Positions 27,114-34,012 of a stretch of DNA of 64,000 nucleotides are shown one piece after another; position 1 is the first letter of the stretch, and each line of letters starts with the position of its first letter. The translations under genes were made by a program, and so were the position numbers. The DNA lies in NCBI GenBank assembly GCA_900544375.1, contig UQUZ01000002.1, forward strand, positions 1 through 64,000, written 5' to 3'. Under the pieces are notes generated by a model. That model saw only the letters and a program-made list of their open reading frames with translations, was not told the origin of the DNA and did no database searches. Source of the stretch: an uncultured Oscillospiraceae bacterium (lineage in GTDB: Bacteria > Bacillota > Clostridia > Oscillospirales > Acutalibacteraceae).

Positions 27114-27800
27114 GTGGTCAGGATCGAACACCGCATTCATATCATTTGCGGGCACTACGGCTGTGGCAAAACCAACCTTGCGCTGAATCTGGCGCTTACC
27201 CTGCGAAGGAAAGGGGAGAAGGTCACGGTAGCGGATCTCGACATTGTCAACCCCTACTTTCGCACGGCAGATTATAAAGAAGTGCTCGAAAAGCAGGGCG
27301 TCCGAGTTATCTGCCCGCACAGTGCGGGCACAACCATCGATGCTCCGCAGATCAACGCGGAGATTTTTTCTATCTTCGACCGACCGGAGGGCCATGTAGT
27401 GATCGACGTCGGCGGGGATGACGCGGGCGCGGCGGCACTTGGCCGCTTCAAACGGCAGATCGAGGCGGCCGGCGGGTGCGAGATGCTGTATGTTGTCAAC
27501 CGCTACCGCAAGCTGGTCGAAACGCCTGAAGAGGCGGTTTCCCTCCTGCATGAGGTGGAGGCCGCATCCCGTTTAAAGGCCACAGGGGTTGTGAATAATT
27601 CTCATCTGTCATCGCTTACCACGGCGGAGGATATTCTTGGCTCGCTGCCCTATGCGCAGGAGGCGGCGCGGGAAGCAGGCTTGCCGCTTGTGATGACTAC
27701 AGTGCCGCTGGCATTGTATGAAGCGCTGAAGGGGAAGGTGGAGAATCTTTTCCCGGTGGAGCTTCTGGTGCAGCCTCCTTGGGCTGAAACCCTGATGTAA
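27114..27800 (+). CDS. MinD/ParA-like P-loop ATPase
   Basis: The protein opens with HIICGHYGCGKTNLALNLAL, a P-loop that lacks the leading lysine of the deviant MinD type. VTVADLDIVNPYFRTAD matches the switch region of SIMIBI NTPases, and GHVVIDVGGDDAGA is the Walker B region. Such ATPases are often found in Clostridia beside 2-oxoacid:ferredoxin oxidoreductase genes. A role in cofactor assembly or complex maturation is plausible but unproven. The start is uncertain: a GTG at 27114 lies almost inside its own G-rich ribosome site. It shares a promoter with the next four genes. Length is 228 residues. Confidence 0.75.
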   Translation: MVRIEHRIHIICGHYGCGKTNLALNLALTLRRKGEKVTVADLDIVNPYFRTADYKEVLEKQGVRVICPHSAGTTIDAPQINAEIFSIFDRPEGHVVIDVGGDDAGAAALGRFKRQIEAAGGCEMLYVVNRYRKLVETPEEAVSLLHEVEAASRLKATGVVNNSHLSSLTTAEDILGSLPYAQEAAREAGLPLVMTTVPLALYEALKGKVENLFPVELLVQPPWAETLM

Positions 27801-27842
27801 AACATACTTTTATGAGATAGAATGTGATTGGAGGAAAAGATC

Positions 27843-28049
27843 ATGGCGAAAGTAACCATCGACGCAAATGTTTGCAAGGGCTGTGAGCTGTGCGTCGCCG
27901 CTTGCCCGAAGCATATTATTGCGCTTTCGGCCGACAAGCTCAATGCAAAGGGATATCATCCTGCATGCGTGATCGATATTGAGCAGTGTATCGGATGTGC
28001 GGCATGCTATACAATGTGCCCGGATTGTGCAATTACAGTGGAAAGGTGA
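27843..28049 (+). CDS. 2-oxoacid:ferredoxin oxidoreductase, ferredoxin (delta) subunit
   Basis: The 68-residue protein carries two 4Fe-4S motifs, CKGCELCVAACP and CIGCAACYTMCP, and is the electron-carrying small subunit. It passes electrons from the thiamine-diphosphate site to soluble ferredoxin. The ATG at 27843 has GGAGG upstream; a TTG at 27828 overlaps that site. It is first in the delta-alpha-beta-gamma gene order typical of VOR/KOR enzymes in Clostridia. Confidence 0.92.
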   Translation: MAKVTIDANVCKGCELCVAACPKHIIALSADKLNAKGYHPACVIDIEQCIGCAACYTMCPDCAITVER

Positions 28050-28059
28050 GTGAATTTCA

Positions 28060-29127
28060 TTGGCGCAGAAAGTATTGATGAAGGGCAATGAAGCCCTCGC
28101 GGAGGCTGCCATCCAGGCAGGCTGTCGGCATTTCTTCGGTTACCCGATTACCCCGCAGACAGAGGTTGCGGCCTATATGGCAAAGCGGATGCCTAAAATC
28201 GGCGGCACTTATCTCCAGGCGGAGAGCGAGCTTGCGGCCATCAACATGGTGCAGGGCGCGGCTGCGGCCGGGGTGCGCGCTATGACCTCCTCGTCCTCTC
28301 CCGGAATCAGCTTAAAATCTGAAGCGATTTCCTATATGTGCGGCTCCGACCTGCCCGGGCTGATCATCAACGTTCAGCGCGGCGGCCCAGGCCTCGGTGG
28401 TATCCAGCCCTCCCAGTCGGATTACTGGCAGGCGACCAAGGCGCCAGGCCATGGTGATTTGCATGTGCTCGTGTTTGCGCCCAACTCCGTGCAGGAGATG
28501 GTGGATCTCGTTTCCCGCGCCTTTGATAAGGCGGATGAATACCGCATGCCTGCAATGATTTTGGCGGATGGTATGCTCGGCCAAATGATGGAGCCGGTGG
28601 AAATGGAGATTTCCGATGAACAGAAGCCCCTGCCTAAGAAGCCGTGGGCCGTTTCAGGCCACAACAATGAGCGCAAGCATAATATCATCAACTCCCTTTA
28701 CCTTCAGGCCAAGGATTTGGAAGAGCTGGTCGTCGCCCGTTTTGAGCGCTATAAGCTGATTGAGGAGAAGGAGCCGATGGCGGAGGAATATCTCGTTGAC
28801 GACGCGGAATATGTCGTCGTCGCCTACGGCGCCTCCGCCCGTATTGCCAAGGCGGCAGTCCGCCAGGCGCGCGAGGAGGGCGTCAAGGTTGGCTTGATCC
28901 GCCCCATCACGCTCTGGCCCTTCCCGAAAAAGACCCTTCAGAAGGCAGCGGATCACACAAAGGCTTTTCTCTGTGTGGAGATGAGCATGGGCCAGATGGT
29001 GGATGATGTCCGCCTTGCGGTCAACTGCGCAGTTCCCGTTTCCTTCTTCGGCCGAACCGGCGGTATTATCCCGACGCCCGCTGAGGTTCTGGCAGAGATT
29101 CATAAGCTCACAGGAGGTAATCAGTAA
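28060..29127 (+). CDS. 2-oxoacid:ferredoxin oxidoreductase alpha subunit (VorB/KorA type)
   Basis: The 355-residue protein contains the pyruvate-ferredoxin oxidoreductase N-terminal domain (FFGYPITPQTEVAAYMA, AESELAAINMVQGAAAAG, SSSSPGISLKSEAISYM) and the C-terminal transketolase-like domain II (VVAYGASARIAKAAV). Pfam names are POR_N and PFOR_II. With its partners it oxidatively decarboxylates 2-oxoglutarate or branched-chain 2-oxoacids to acyl-CoA with reduction of ferredoxin. The substrate cannot be told from sequence alone. The start is a TTG at 28060. The stop shares a base with the next start. Confidence 0.92.
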   Translation: MAQKVLMKGNEALAEAAIQAGCRHFFGYPITPQTEVAAYMAKRMPKIGGTYLQAESELAAINMVQGAAAAGVRAMTSSSSPGISLKSEAISYMCGSDLPGLIINVQRGGPGLGGIQPSQSDYWQATKAPGHGDLHVLVFAPNSVQEMVDLVSRAFDKADEYRMPAMILADGMLGQMMEPVEMEISDEQKPLPKKPWAVSGHNNERKHNIINSLYLQAKDLEELVVARFERYKLIEEKEPMAEEYLVDDAEYVVVAYGASARIAKAAVRQAREEGVKVGLIRPITLWPFPKKTLQKAADHTKAFLCVEMSMGQMVDDVRLAVNCAVPVSFFGRTGGIIPTPAEVLAEIHKLTGGNQ

Positions 29128-29891
29128 TGGCTGCTACATATAAAAGGCCCCATGCATTGCTGGATGTCCCGACGCATTACTGCCCGGGTTGCACGCACGG
29201 CATTATCCACCGCCTTGTGGCGGAATGTCTGGATGAGCTGGGCGTAGAGGGGAAAACTGTCGGCGTTGCGCCGGTGGGTTGCGCCGTGATGGCGTATGAT
29301 TATTTCGGCTGCGATGTGATCGAAGCGCCGCACGGCCGTGCTCCAGCCGTAGCAACCGGCATTAAGCGTGCCCTGCCGGAAAACGTTGTGTTCACCTATC
29401 AGGGCGATGGCGACCTAGCCGCCATTGGCACGGCGGAAACGGTGCACTCCGCCACCCGCGGTGAGAATATTACCGTGATTTTCGTCAATAACGCGATCTA
29501 TGGCATGACGGGCGGCCAGATGGCGCCGACCTCCCTGCCCGGTCAGGTCACACAGACCACACCCTATGGCCGTGACGTGAAAACGGCGGGTTACCCGGTG
29601 CATGTGTGTGAAATGCTTTCCACGTTGGATGGCGTTGCCTATGCGGAGCGCGTAAGCGTCGATTGTGTGAAGAATGTCAACCGCGCGAAGAAGGCCATTA
29701 AGAAAGCCTTTGAAACACAGATTGCAGGTAAGGGCTTTACAATCGTCGAGGTAATTTCTGCTTGCCCGACCAACTGGGGCTTGGCTCCCAACGAGGCGCT
29801 TGAGTGGCTGCGTGAAAACATGCTTCCGTATTATCCATTAGGCGTTTATAAGGATAAAACCGCTGACGAGGAGGTGGCCGACAATGCGTGA
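29127..29891 (+). CDS. 2-oxoacid:ferredoxin oxidoreductase beta subunit (thiamine-binding)
   Basis: The 254-residue subunit binds thiamine diphosphate: YCPGCTHGIIHRL is the family start, and the GDGDLAAIGTAE...NITVIFVNNAIYGMTGGQ segment is the thiamine diphosphate/Mg motif GDG-x(~25)-NN. AGGAGG lies 8 bases before the ATG. It forms the active site together with the alpha subunit. The gene overlaps the gamma-subunit gene by eight bases, which points to coupled translation. Confidence 0.94.
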   Translation: MAATYKRPHALLDVPTHYCPGCTHGIIHRLVAECLDELGVEGKTVGVAPVGCAVMAYDYFGCDVIEAPHGRAPAVATGIKRALPENVVFTYQGDGDLAAIGTAETVHSATRGENITVIFVNNAIYGMTGGQMAPTSLPGQVTQTTPYGRDVKTAGYPVHVCEMLSTLDGVAYAERVSVDCVKNVNRAKKAIKKAFETQIAGKGFTIVEVISACPTNWGLAPNEALEWLRENMLPYYPLGVYKDKTADEEVADNA

Positions 29892-30423
29892 TATGAATGC
29901 AATCCTCGCCGGTTTTGGCGGGCAGGGCATCCTCTTCATGGGCAAGGTGATCGCCTACGCGGGCCTTTACGATGACAAGCAGGTTTCCTGGCTGCCATCC
30001 TATGGCCCGGAGATGCGCGGCGGCACCGCGAACTGTAGCGTCTGCATTTCTGATGAGCAGATCTGCTCCCCGCTGGTCAACACGCCCAACGCACTGATCG
30101 TGATGAACCTGCCTTCCTTTGATAAATTTATCGATAAGGTTGTGCCCGGCGGCACTGTGATTGTGGACAGCGCCTTGATCGAGAAGAAAACAGACCGCAC
30201 GGATATCGACGTCCATTATGTGCCTGCCACTGCAATGGCGGAGGAGAACGGCCTCAAAGGCCTTGCCAATATCATTCTGATGGGCAAGCTGATGGCAACC
30301 ACCAGCTTCTGCACAATTGAAACGATGGAGAAAACGCTTCAGAAGATTGTCCCCGCGAAGAAGCAGCACCTGGTAGCTAAGAATATGGAAGCGGTCCGCC
30401 TTGGTGCGGAATACGCGGAATAA
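29884..30423 (+). CDS. 2-oxoacid:ferredoxin oxidoreductase gamma subunit
   Basis: The 179-residue protein starts with the POR gamma signature ILAGFGGQGILFMGKVIAYAG and has SWLPSYGPEMRGGTANC and LVNTPNALIVMNLPSFDKF. This domain binds coenzyme A and completes the four-subunit enzyme. GAGGTGG precedes the ATG. A strong terminator follows the stop codon, so the operon ends here. Confidence 0.93.
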   Translation: MRDMNAILAGFGGQGILFMGKVIAYAGLYDDKQVSWLPSYGPEMRGGTANCSVCISDEQICSPLVNTPNALIVMNLPSFDKFIDKVVPGGTVIVDSALIEKKTDRTDIDVHYVPATAMAEENGLKGLANIILMGKLMATTSFCTIETMEKTLQKIVPAKKQHLVAKNMEAVRLGAEYAE

Positions 30424-30449
30424 AACTTTTGATCGGCATAAAACGAAAG

Positions 30450-30486
30450 AAGCATGCAGGCTGAAAAACAGCCTGCATGCTTTTTC
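30450..30486 (+). terminator. Terminator of the oxidoreductase operon
   Basis: A perfect stem of at least 12 bp (30450-30463 with 30469-30482) with a five-A loop and T run. The convergent cupin gene ends 13 bases downstream, so the hairpin may act in both directions. Confidence 0.88.
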
Positions 30487-30498
30487 TGTTTTCCGTTT

Positions 30499-30852
30499 TC
30501 AGAGAATTGAATGATCTTCCAGGGGGAAGATCACAGTCAGCAGCATTTTAAAAGCTTCCGGCGCATAGACGGAATGCGGCTTTTTGGCAGGCATGATCAG
30601 CACATCGCCAGCCTTGCATACATGGATTTTACCATCCACCGCAAATTGGGCGGTGCCCTCCAAAATCTGCACCATGGCGTCTCCGCTGGAATCGTGTGTG
30701 GCAATCTCTTCCCCTTGATCAAAGGCGAAGAGGGTAAGGCTCACCGCCCTGTTCTGCACCAGCGTTTTGCTGACAATCTGGCTCGGCTGAGCTGCGATTT
30801 GTTCTGCCAGAGGCAATACTGCTTCCTGCTCTATTTTTGTAATATAAGGCAT
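30499..30852 (-). CDS. Cupin-domain protein
   Basis: The 117-residue protein is a single-domain cupin (Cupin_2). The first motif region reads GEEIATHDSSGDAMVQILEG and the second GDVLIMPAKKPHSVYAPEAFKM. Metal ligands expected at the first motif are partly replaced (H followed by D, and no second histidine), so metal binding is uncertain. The ATG at 30852 has AGGAAAGGATG upstream; the longer frame would overlap the ferredoxin gene. It follows the ferredoxin gene by 23 bases in an operon divergent from a Crp/Fnr regulator. Confidence 0.82.
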   Translation of the reverse strand: MPYITKIEQEAVLPLAEQIAAQPSQIVSKTLVQNRAVSLTLFAFDQGEEIATHDSSGDAMVQILEGTAQFAVDGKIHVCKAGDVLIMPAKKPHSVYAPEAFKMLLTVIFPLEDHSIL

Positions 30853-30875
30853 CGGAACGCATCCTTTCCTGTTGG

Positions 30876-31592
30876 CTAATTGTGTGGATCGAGCCGGCGG
30901 CCATCTGTAGAGATTGTCACCACCTGCCACGGGATAAATTTTCCGCTATTTTTCAGCGCTGTCACTGCTGCGTGCTCAATCCCGCCGCAGCAGGGCACTT
31001 CCATCCGGATTACAGTGAGGCTTTGAATCTCGTTCTGCCGGATGATATCTGTCAGTTTTTCACTATAGTCGCAGTGGTCCAGCTTCGGGCAGCCGATCAG
31101 CGTTATTTTGCCCCGCATAAAATCCTGATGGAAGCTGTCGTAAGCGTAGGCGGCACAATCCGCTGCGATCAGCAGGTGCGCGCCGTTAAAATAGGAGGCG
31201 TTGACCGGAGCAAGCTTGATCTGAACGGGCCACTGGCGCAGCTGTGAAGTGCCGCCCGCCGCTGTGTTCTCAGATGGAGGCTCCATCCGCTTCAGCGAAC
31301 GCGCCTGCTGCCCAGGGCAGCCACAGGGGATTTGCCTCTCTGTTGCCTGCATTTTTCTCTTTTTCTGTTTCATCACAGCCATTTCGTCATAGGCGGCCGC
31401 TTCCCGTTCCACAAACGTGATGGCCCCGGCAGGGCAGACGGGTAGGCAGTCGCCCAGGCCGTCGCAGAAATCGTCTCGTAGCAGCTTTGCCTTGCCGTTG
31501 ATTATCCCGATTGCGCCCTCATGGCAGGCTTCGGCGCAAAGGCCGCAGCCGTTGCATTTTGCTTCATCAATTTCAATCATTTTGCGAATCAT
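30876..31592 (-). CDS. Two-cluster ferredoxin with C-terminal extension
   Basis: The N-terminus holds two 4Fe-4S motifs, CNGCGLCAEACHEG and CDGLGDCLPVCPAG; the second has an extra residue between its first cysteines. A 170-residue extension follows with further cysteines (PCGCPG, GCPKLDHCDY, EVPCCGG), unusual for a simple ferredoxin. The same protein type occurs widely in Clostridia next to Crp/Fnr regulators and hybrid-cluster (hcp) genes. Redox or nitrosative-stress electron transfer is a fair inference. GGGAGGAATG lies before the ATG. Length is 238 residues. Confidence 0.85.
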   Translation of the reverse strand: MIRKMIEIDEAKCNGCGLCAEACHEGAIGIINGKAKLLRDDFCDGLGDCLPVCPAGAITFVEREAAAYDEMAVMKQKKRKMQATERQIPCGCPGQQARSLKRMEPPSENTAAGGTSQLRQWPVQIKLAPVNASYFNGAHLLIAADCAAYAYDSFHQDFMRGKITLIGCPKLDHCDYSEKLTDIIRQNEIQSLTVIRMEVPCCGGIEHAAVTALKNSGKFIPWQVVTISTDGRRLDPHN

Positions 31593-31637
31593 ATTGCATT
31601 CCTCCCGAATTGTTGCGTGGCTTGACTTTATGGGCTC

Positions 31638-31681
31638 AATATACTACAATCGTCTCAATTCGTATGTTGTTATAACAACAT
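31638..31681 (-). promoter_or_regulatory. Crp/Fnr-type operator and promoter of the ferredoxin-cupin operon
   Basis: ATGTTGTTATAACAACAT (31664-31681) is a perfect 18-bp palindrome. On the minus strand a -10 TATATT (31638-31643) lies so that the palindrome centre falls about 41 bases before the expected transcription start, the class II activator position. The -35 is poor, as in activator-dependent promoters. The regulator encoded 183 bases away in the other direction is the obvious binder. Confidence 0.65.
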
Positions 31682-31800
31682 GGAGAGAAGGGATTCCTGC
31701 AAAATATTTCATTTTGCAACGGTCCCCCTATTCTGCGTATGTTCATGCATGATGCAACGCGCTCTGCGCTTTGTGCTTTTCAAGGATAAATACCGCTCAT

Positions 31801-31864
31801 AATTTTGGCTGCGCCAAAACTGCACAACTCTGCGGCCTGGCGCAAGAAAGGCATGGTCATAACC
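31801..31864 (+). repeat. Hairpin leader repeat before the Crp/Fnr gene
   Basis: TGCGCCA (31810-31816) pairs with TGGCGCA (31838-31844), with further GCA/TGC pairing inside. The hairpin runs straight into AAGAAAGGCATGG, the ribosome site, and the spacer TCATAACC before the ATG. Closely similar blocks precede genes at 39087, 45718 and 51947 (minus), and a diverged one precedes 18290. Confidence 0.6.
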
Positions 31865-32542
31865 ATGGACGAACAATTTTTAACCAAAGCGAGCTTGTTT
31901 CATAACATAGCGTTAGAGGATCTTCGGTCAATGCTGAAGTGTTTGGGGGCGGTGCAAAAGCGATTTGAGAAATCCGCCGTGATCTATCACGCCGGAGATA
32001 TCGCGCACGCATTCGGGCTGGTGCTCTCCGGACGGGTTCAAGTGGAAAACGATGATTTTTGGGGCAATAAAAGTGTGCTGGCCAGTATTGAAGCAGGGGA
32101 TACCTTTGCGGAAACCTATGCCTTTCTGCCCCAGGAGCCGATGATGGTTAACGTTGTGGCGGCAGAGGCCTCCGACGTGCTGTTTTTGAACGCAGAGCAA
32201 GTGATTCAAATCTGCCCGGATTCCTGCCCACACCACGGCATGCTAGTGCGCAATCTGCTGATGGTATCTGCTCAGAAAAATTTAATGCTCTCCCGTCGCA
32301 TCTTCCATACGGCGCCCAAAACGATACGCGGGCGGGTGCTGTCTTATTTATCGTTTCAAGCGGCGCATTGCGGGAGTAGGGCTTTTGAAATCCCGTTTAA
32401 CCGCCAGCAGCTCGCGGACTATTTGAGCGTTGACCGCAGCGCTCTTTCCAACGAGCTTAGCAAAATGCAGCGGGAAGGCCTGCTGACAGTAACCCATAAT
32501 CGCTTTTGTCTAAAGGCGGCGCAGGACGGGAATGCTTTGTAA
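31865..32542 (+). CDS. Crp/Fnr-family transcription regulator
   Basis: Residues about 20-140 form a cyclic-nucleotide-binding-like beta roll (VIYHAGDIAHAFGLVLSGRVQVEN...AGDTFAE). The C-terminal HTH_Crp domain contains FNRQQLADYLSVDRSALSNELSKMQ. No N-terminal cysteine cluster is present, so it is not a classical oxygen-sensing Fnr. It faces the ferredoxin-cupin operon and probably activates it through the 18-bp palindrome. The ATG at 31865 follows the hairpin leader; an upstream in-frame ATG at 31805 lies within the repeat. Length (225) is normal for the family. Confidence 0.9.
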   Translation: MDEQFLTKASLFHNIALEDLRSMLKCLGAVQKRFEKSAVIYHAGDIAHAFGLVLSGRVQVENDDFWGNKSVLASIEAGDTFAETYAFLPQEPMMVNVVAAEASDVLFLNAEQVIQICPDSCPHHGMLVRNLLMVSAQKNLMLSRRIFHTAPKTIRGRVLSYLSFQAAHCGSRAFEIPFNRQQLADYLSVDRSALSNELSKMQREGLLTVTHNRFCLKAAQDGNAL

Positions 32543-32624
32543 AACGTAACGGGTGGTATTCGACTGCTCTCGTGGGCAGCATAAATTTTTTTGTATGGTT
32601 ATGGCAGGCTCCGTTTTATAATAA

Positions 32625-32661
32625 ATAAAGAAAAGACACACAAACGGCTGTTTGTGTGTCT
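32625..32661 (-). terminator. Terminator of tRNA-fMet
   Basis: A 12-bp perfect stem (32634-32645 with 32650-32661) with a 4-base loop lies three bases past the CCA end of the tRNA and is followed on the minus strand by a T-rich tract. Confidence 0.85.
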
Positions 32662-32664
32662 TGT

Positions 32665-32741
<77 letters not shown>

Positions 32742-32774
32742 ATATTAAATTGGCTCTCGTTTGAGTGCTTATTT

Positions 32775-32803
32775 ATTATAAGCGACTTTGAGTAAAAAAG
32801 CAA
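32775..32803 (-). promoter_or_regulatory. Promoter of tRNA-fMet
   Basis: On the minus strand TTGCTT (32798-32803) and TATAAT (32775-32780) are 17 bases apart, 33 bases before the tRNA. The following 300 bases to 33110 hold only a GC-rich hairpin (33062-33069 with 33090-33097), possibly the end of the small-gene operon. Confidence 0.8.
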
Positions 32804-33110
32804 GCATTTTCTCTTTTAAACAGTTACAACAATAAAAAGATTCCTAATAAAAAAACTATTTATTATGACCATTATCGATTCGTCCAGCGTCCAAAAGCCG
32901 CAAAGCCAGCGTTTTCCTTGTGGAGCGGCACTTCCTTTTCAAAAGCTTTGCCGTTTTTCCAATGGGACCCGCATGTGGAACACCTATTCAATCGGGTAAA
33001 GCGAACGCGGTGGACAATCCAGAGACGGCTGCCGGGCATTGCCTATCCTATGTTCACCGTGGCGCCGCGAGAGAGTTGCCATCTTGCCCCGCGGCGCTCC
33101 CGCTGTTGGT

Positions 33111-33281
33111 TTAAAAATTGCCAAGGCTCTGCACATAGGCATGCATTTCATTGCGGGATTGAATTGTATGCGTGTGTGCCAAAATTTCCGCCTGCTTTTC
33201 CTTGGTCTGTTTTGAAAAATATTCCATTGCGCGGGGGTTTTGCGCGAGTGCCATTCCAAATCCCAACGGTAGTTCCTCCAT
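33111..33281 (-). CDS. Small helical protein A (56 residues)
   Basis: The product starts MEELPLGFGMALAQNPRAME and is predicted to be two or three helices without cysteines or membrane segments. AAGGAGGAG lies at ideal distance from the ATG. It aligns over most of its length with the product of the gene 15 bases upstream: LPL-x-x-x-x-A, then N, then a run of charged helices and a final C-terminal L. The LPLGFGMALAQN start is common in small uncharacterised proteins of gut Clostridia, as far as I recall. Function is unknown. Confidence 0.7.
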   Translation of the reverse strand: MEELPLGFGMALAQNPRAMEYFSKQTKEKQAEILAHTHTIQSRNEMHAYVQSLGNF

Positions 33282-33296
33282 AGGGGCTCCTCCTTA

Positions 33297-33479
33297 TCAC
33301 TTTTTTTGCGCCAACCGATTGATACAATTGTGAAAATCCTCCGGCGTCCGAATGCTTTCCAGCAGTAGTTTTTGCTGCGTTTCCTCCGGGAGGGAGTCAA
33401 ACAGCTCACGCTCCTGGATATTTTCATGAAAAATAGTCGCCAAGGCAAGCGGCAGCCCGGAATAATTAGCATATTCCAT
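33297..33479 (-). CDS. Small helical protein B, paralogue of protein A (60 residues)
   Basis: The product starts MEYANYSGLPLALATIF and continues as charged helices. It resembles small protein A encoded directly downstream (15 bases), so the two are probably a tandem duplication in one transcript. The ATG at 33479 has AAGGAGG upstream; the frame stays open to 33557, but no other start is supported. No known domain is visible. Confidence 0.7.
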   Translation of the reverse strand: MEYANYSGLPLALATIFHENIQERELFDSLPEETQQKLLLESIRTPEDFHNCINRLAQKK

Positions 33480-33655
33480 ACGCAACCTCCTTTTTAGTTC
33501 CATGATCGTGATCTGATACAATCCATAGTATACAATTTTCTTTGTGTATTTATCCATGCCAGCGTGTTTTAACAGGTGGAAAATTTCGTCGGAGTCAGAA
33601 GATAACCGTGGAAAACCGTTCAGAAAGATAAAAGAAAATATTTCAAAAAAATGTA

Positions 33656-33684
33656 TTGACTTTCTCAGTGAAATCGGATATTAT
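33656..33684 (+). promoter_or_regulatory. Promoter of tRNA-Lys
   Basis: TTGACT (33656-33661) and TATTAT (33679-33684) are 17 bases apart, 45 bases before the tRNA. Confidence 0.8.
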
Positions 33685-33729
33685 AGTTAAGCGCTTAACG
33701 CGCTGAAATCGGCCAAGCGTAATAGAAAT

Positions 33730-33805
33730 GATCCATTAGCTCAGCTGGCAGAGCACTTGACTTTTAATCAAGGTGTCCGGAGTTCGAATCTCCGATGGAT
33801 CACCA
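33730..33805 (+). tRNA. tRNA-Lys (anticodon TTT)
   Basis: Acceptor arms GATCCAT and ATGGATC pair perfectly. The anticodon loop CTTTTAA lies between CTTGA and TCAAG, giving TTT. The T arm reads CGGAGTTCGAATCTCCG and the CCA is encoded. Length is 76 bases. Confidence 0.96.
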
Positions 33806-33812
33806 CGAAAAT

Positions 33813-33857
33813 AGCCCTGAAATGACGTAGATACGTCGTTTCAGGGCTTTTTCTTTT
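33813..33857 (+). terminator. Terminator of tRNA-Lys
   Basis: A stem of ten perfect pairs (33813-33822 with 33839-33848), continued by further pairing, is followed by a T run. It begins eight bases after the CCA end. Confidence 0.88.
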
Positions 33858-34012
33858 ACAATTTTATTATTGCTAATTCGCATAATATCACGTGAAAAAC
33901 ACTTAAATTTTTTGCGGCTGCCAACACATTGTCAACCCATCGCTGAAGGGTAAGGCGCCTTGTTTCACACGTTTTAGAAACCCTTCGGCATCCGCTTCAT
34001 ATGCCTGCAAAA

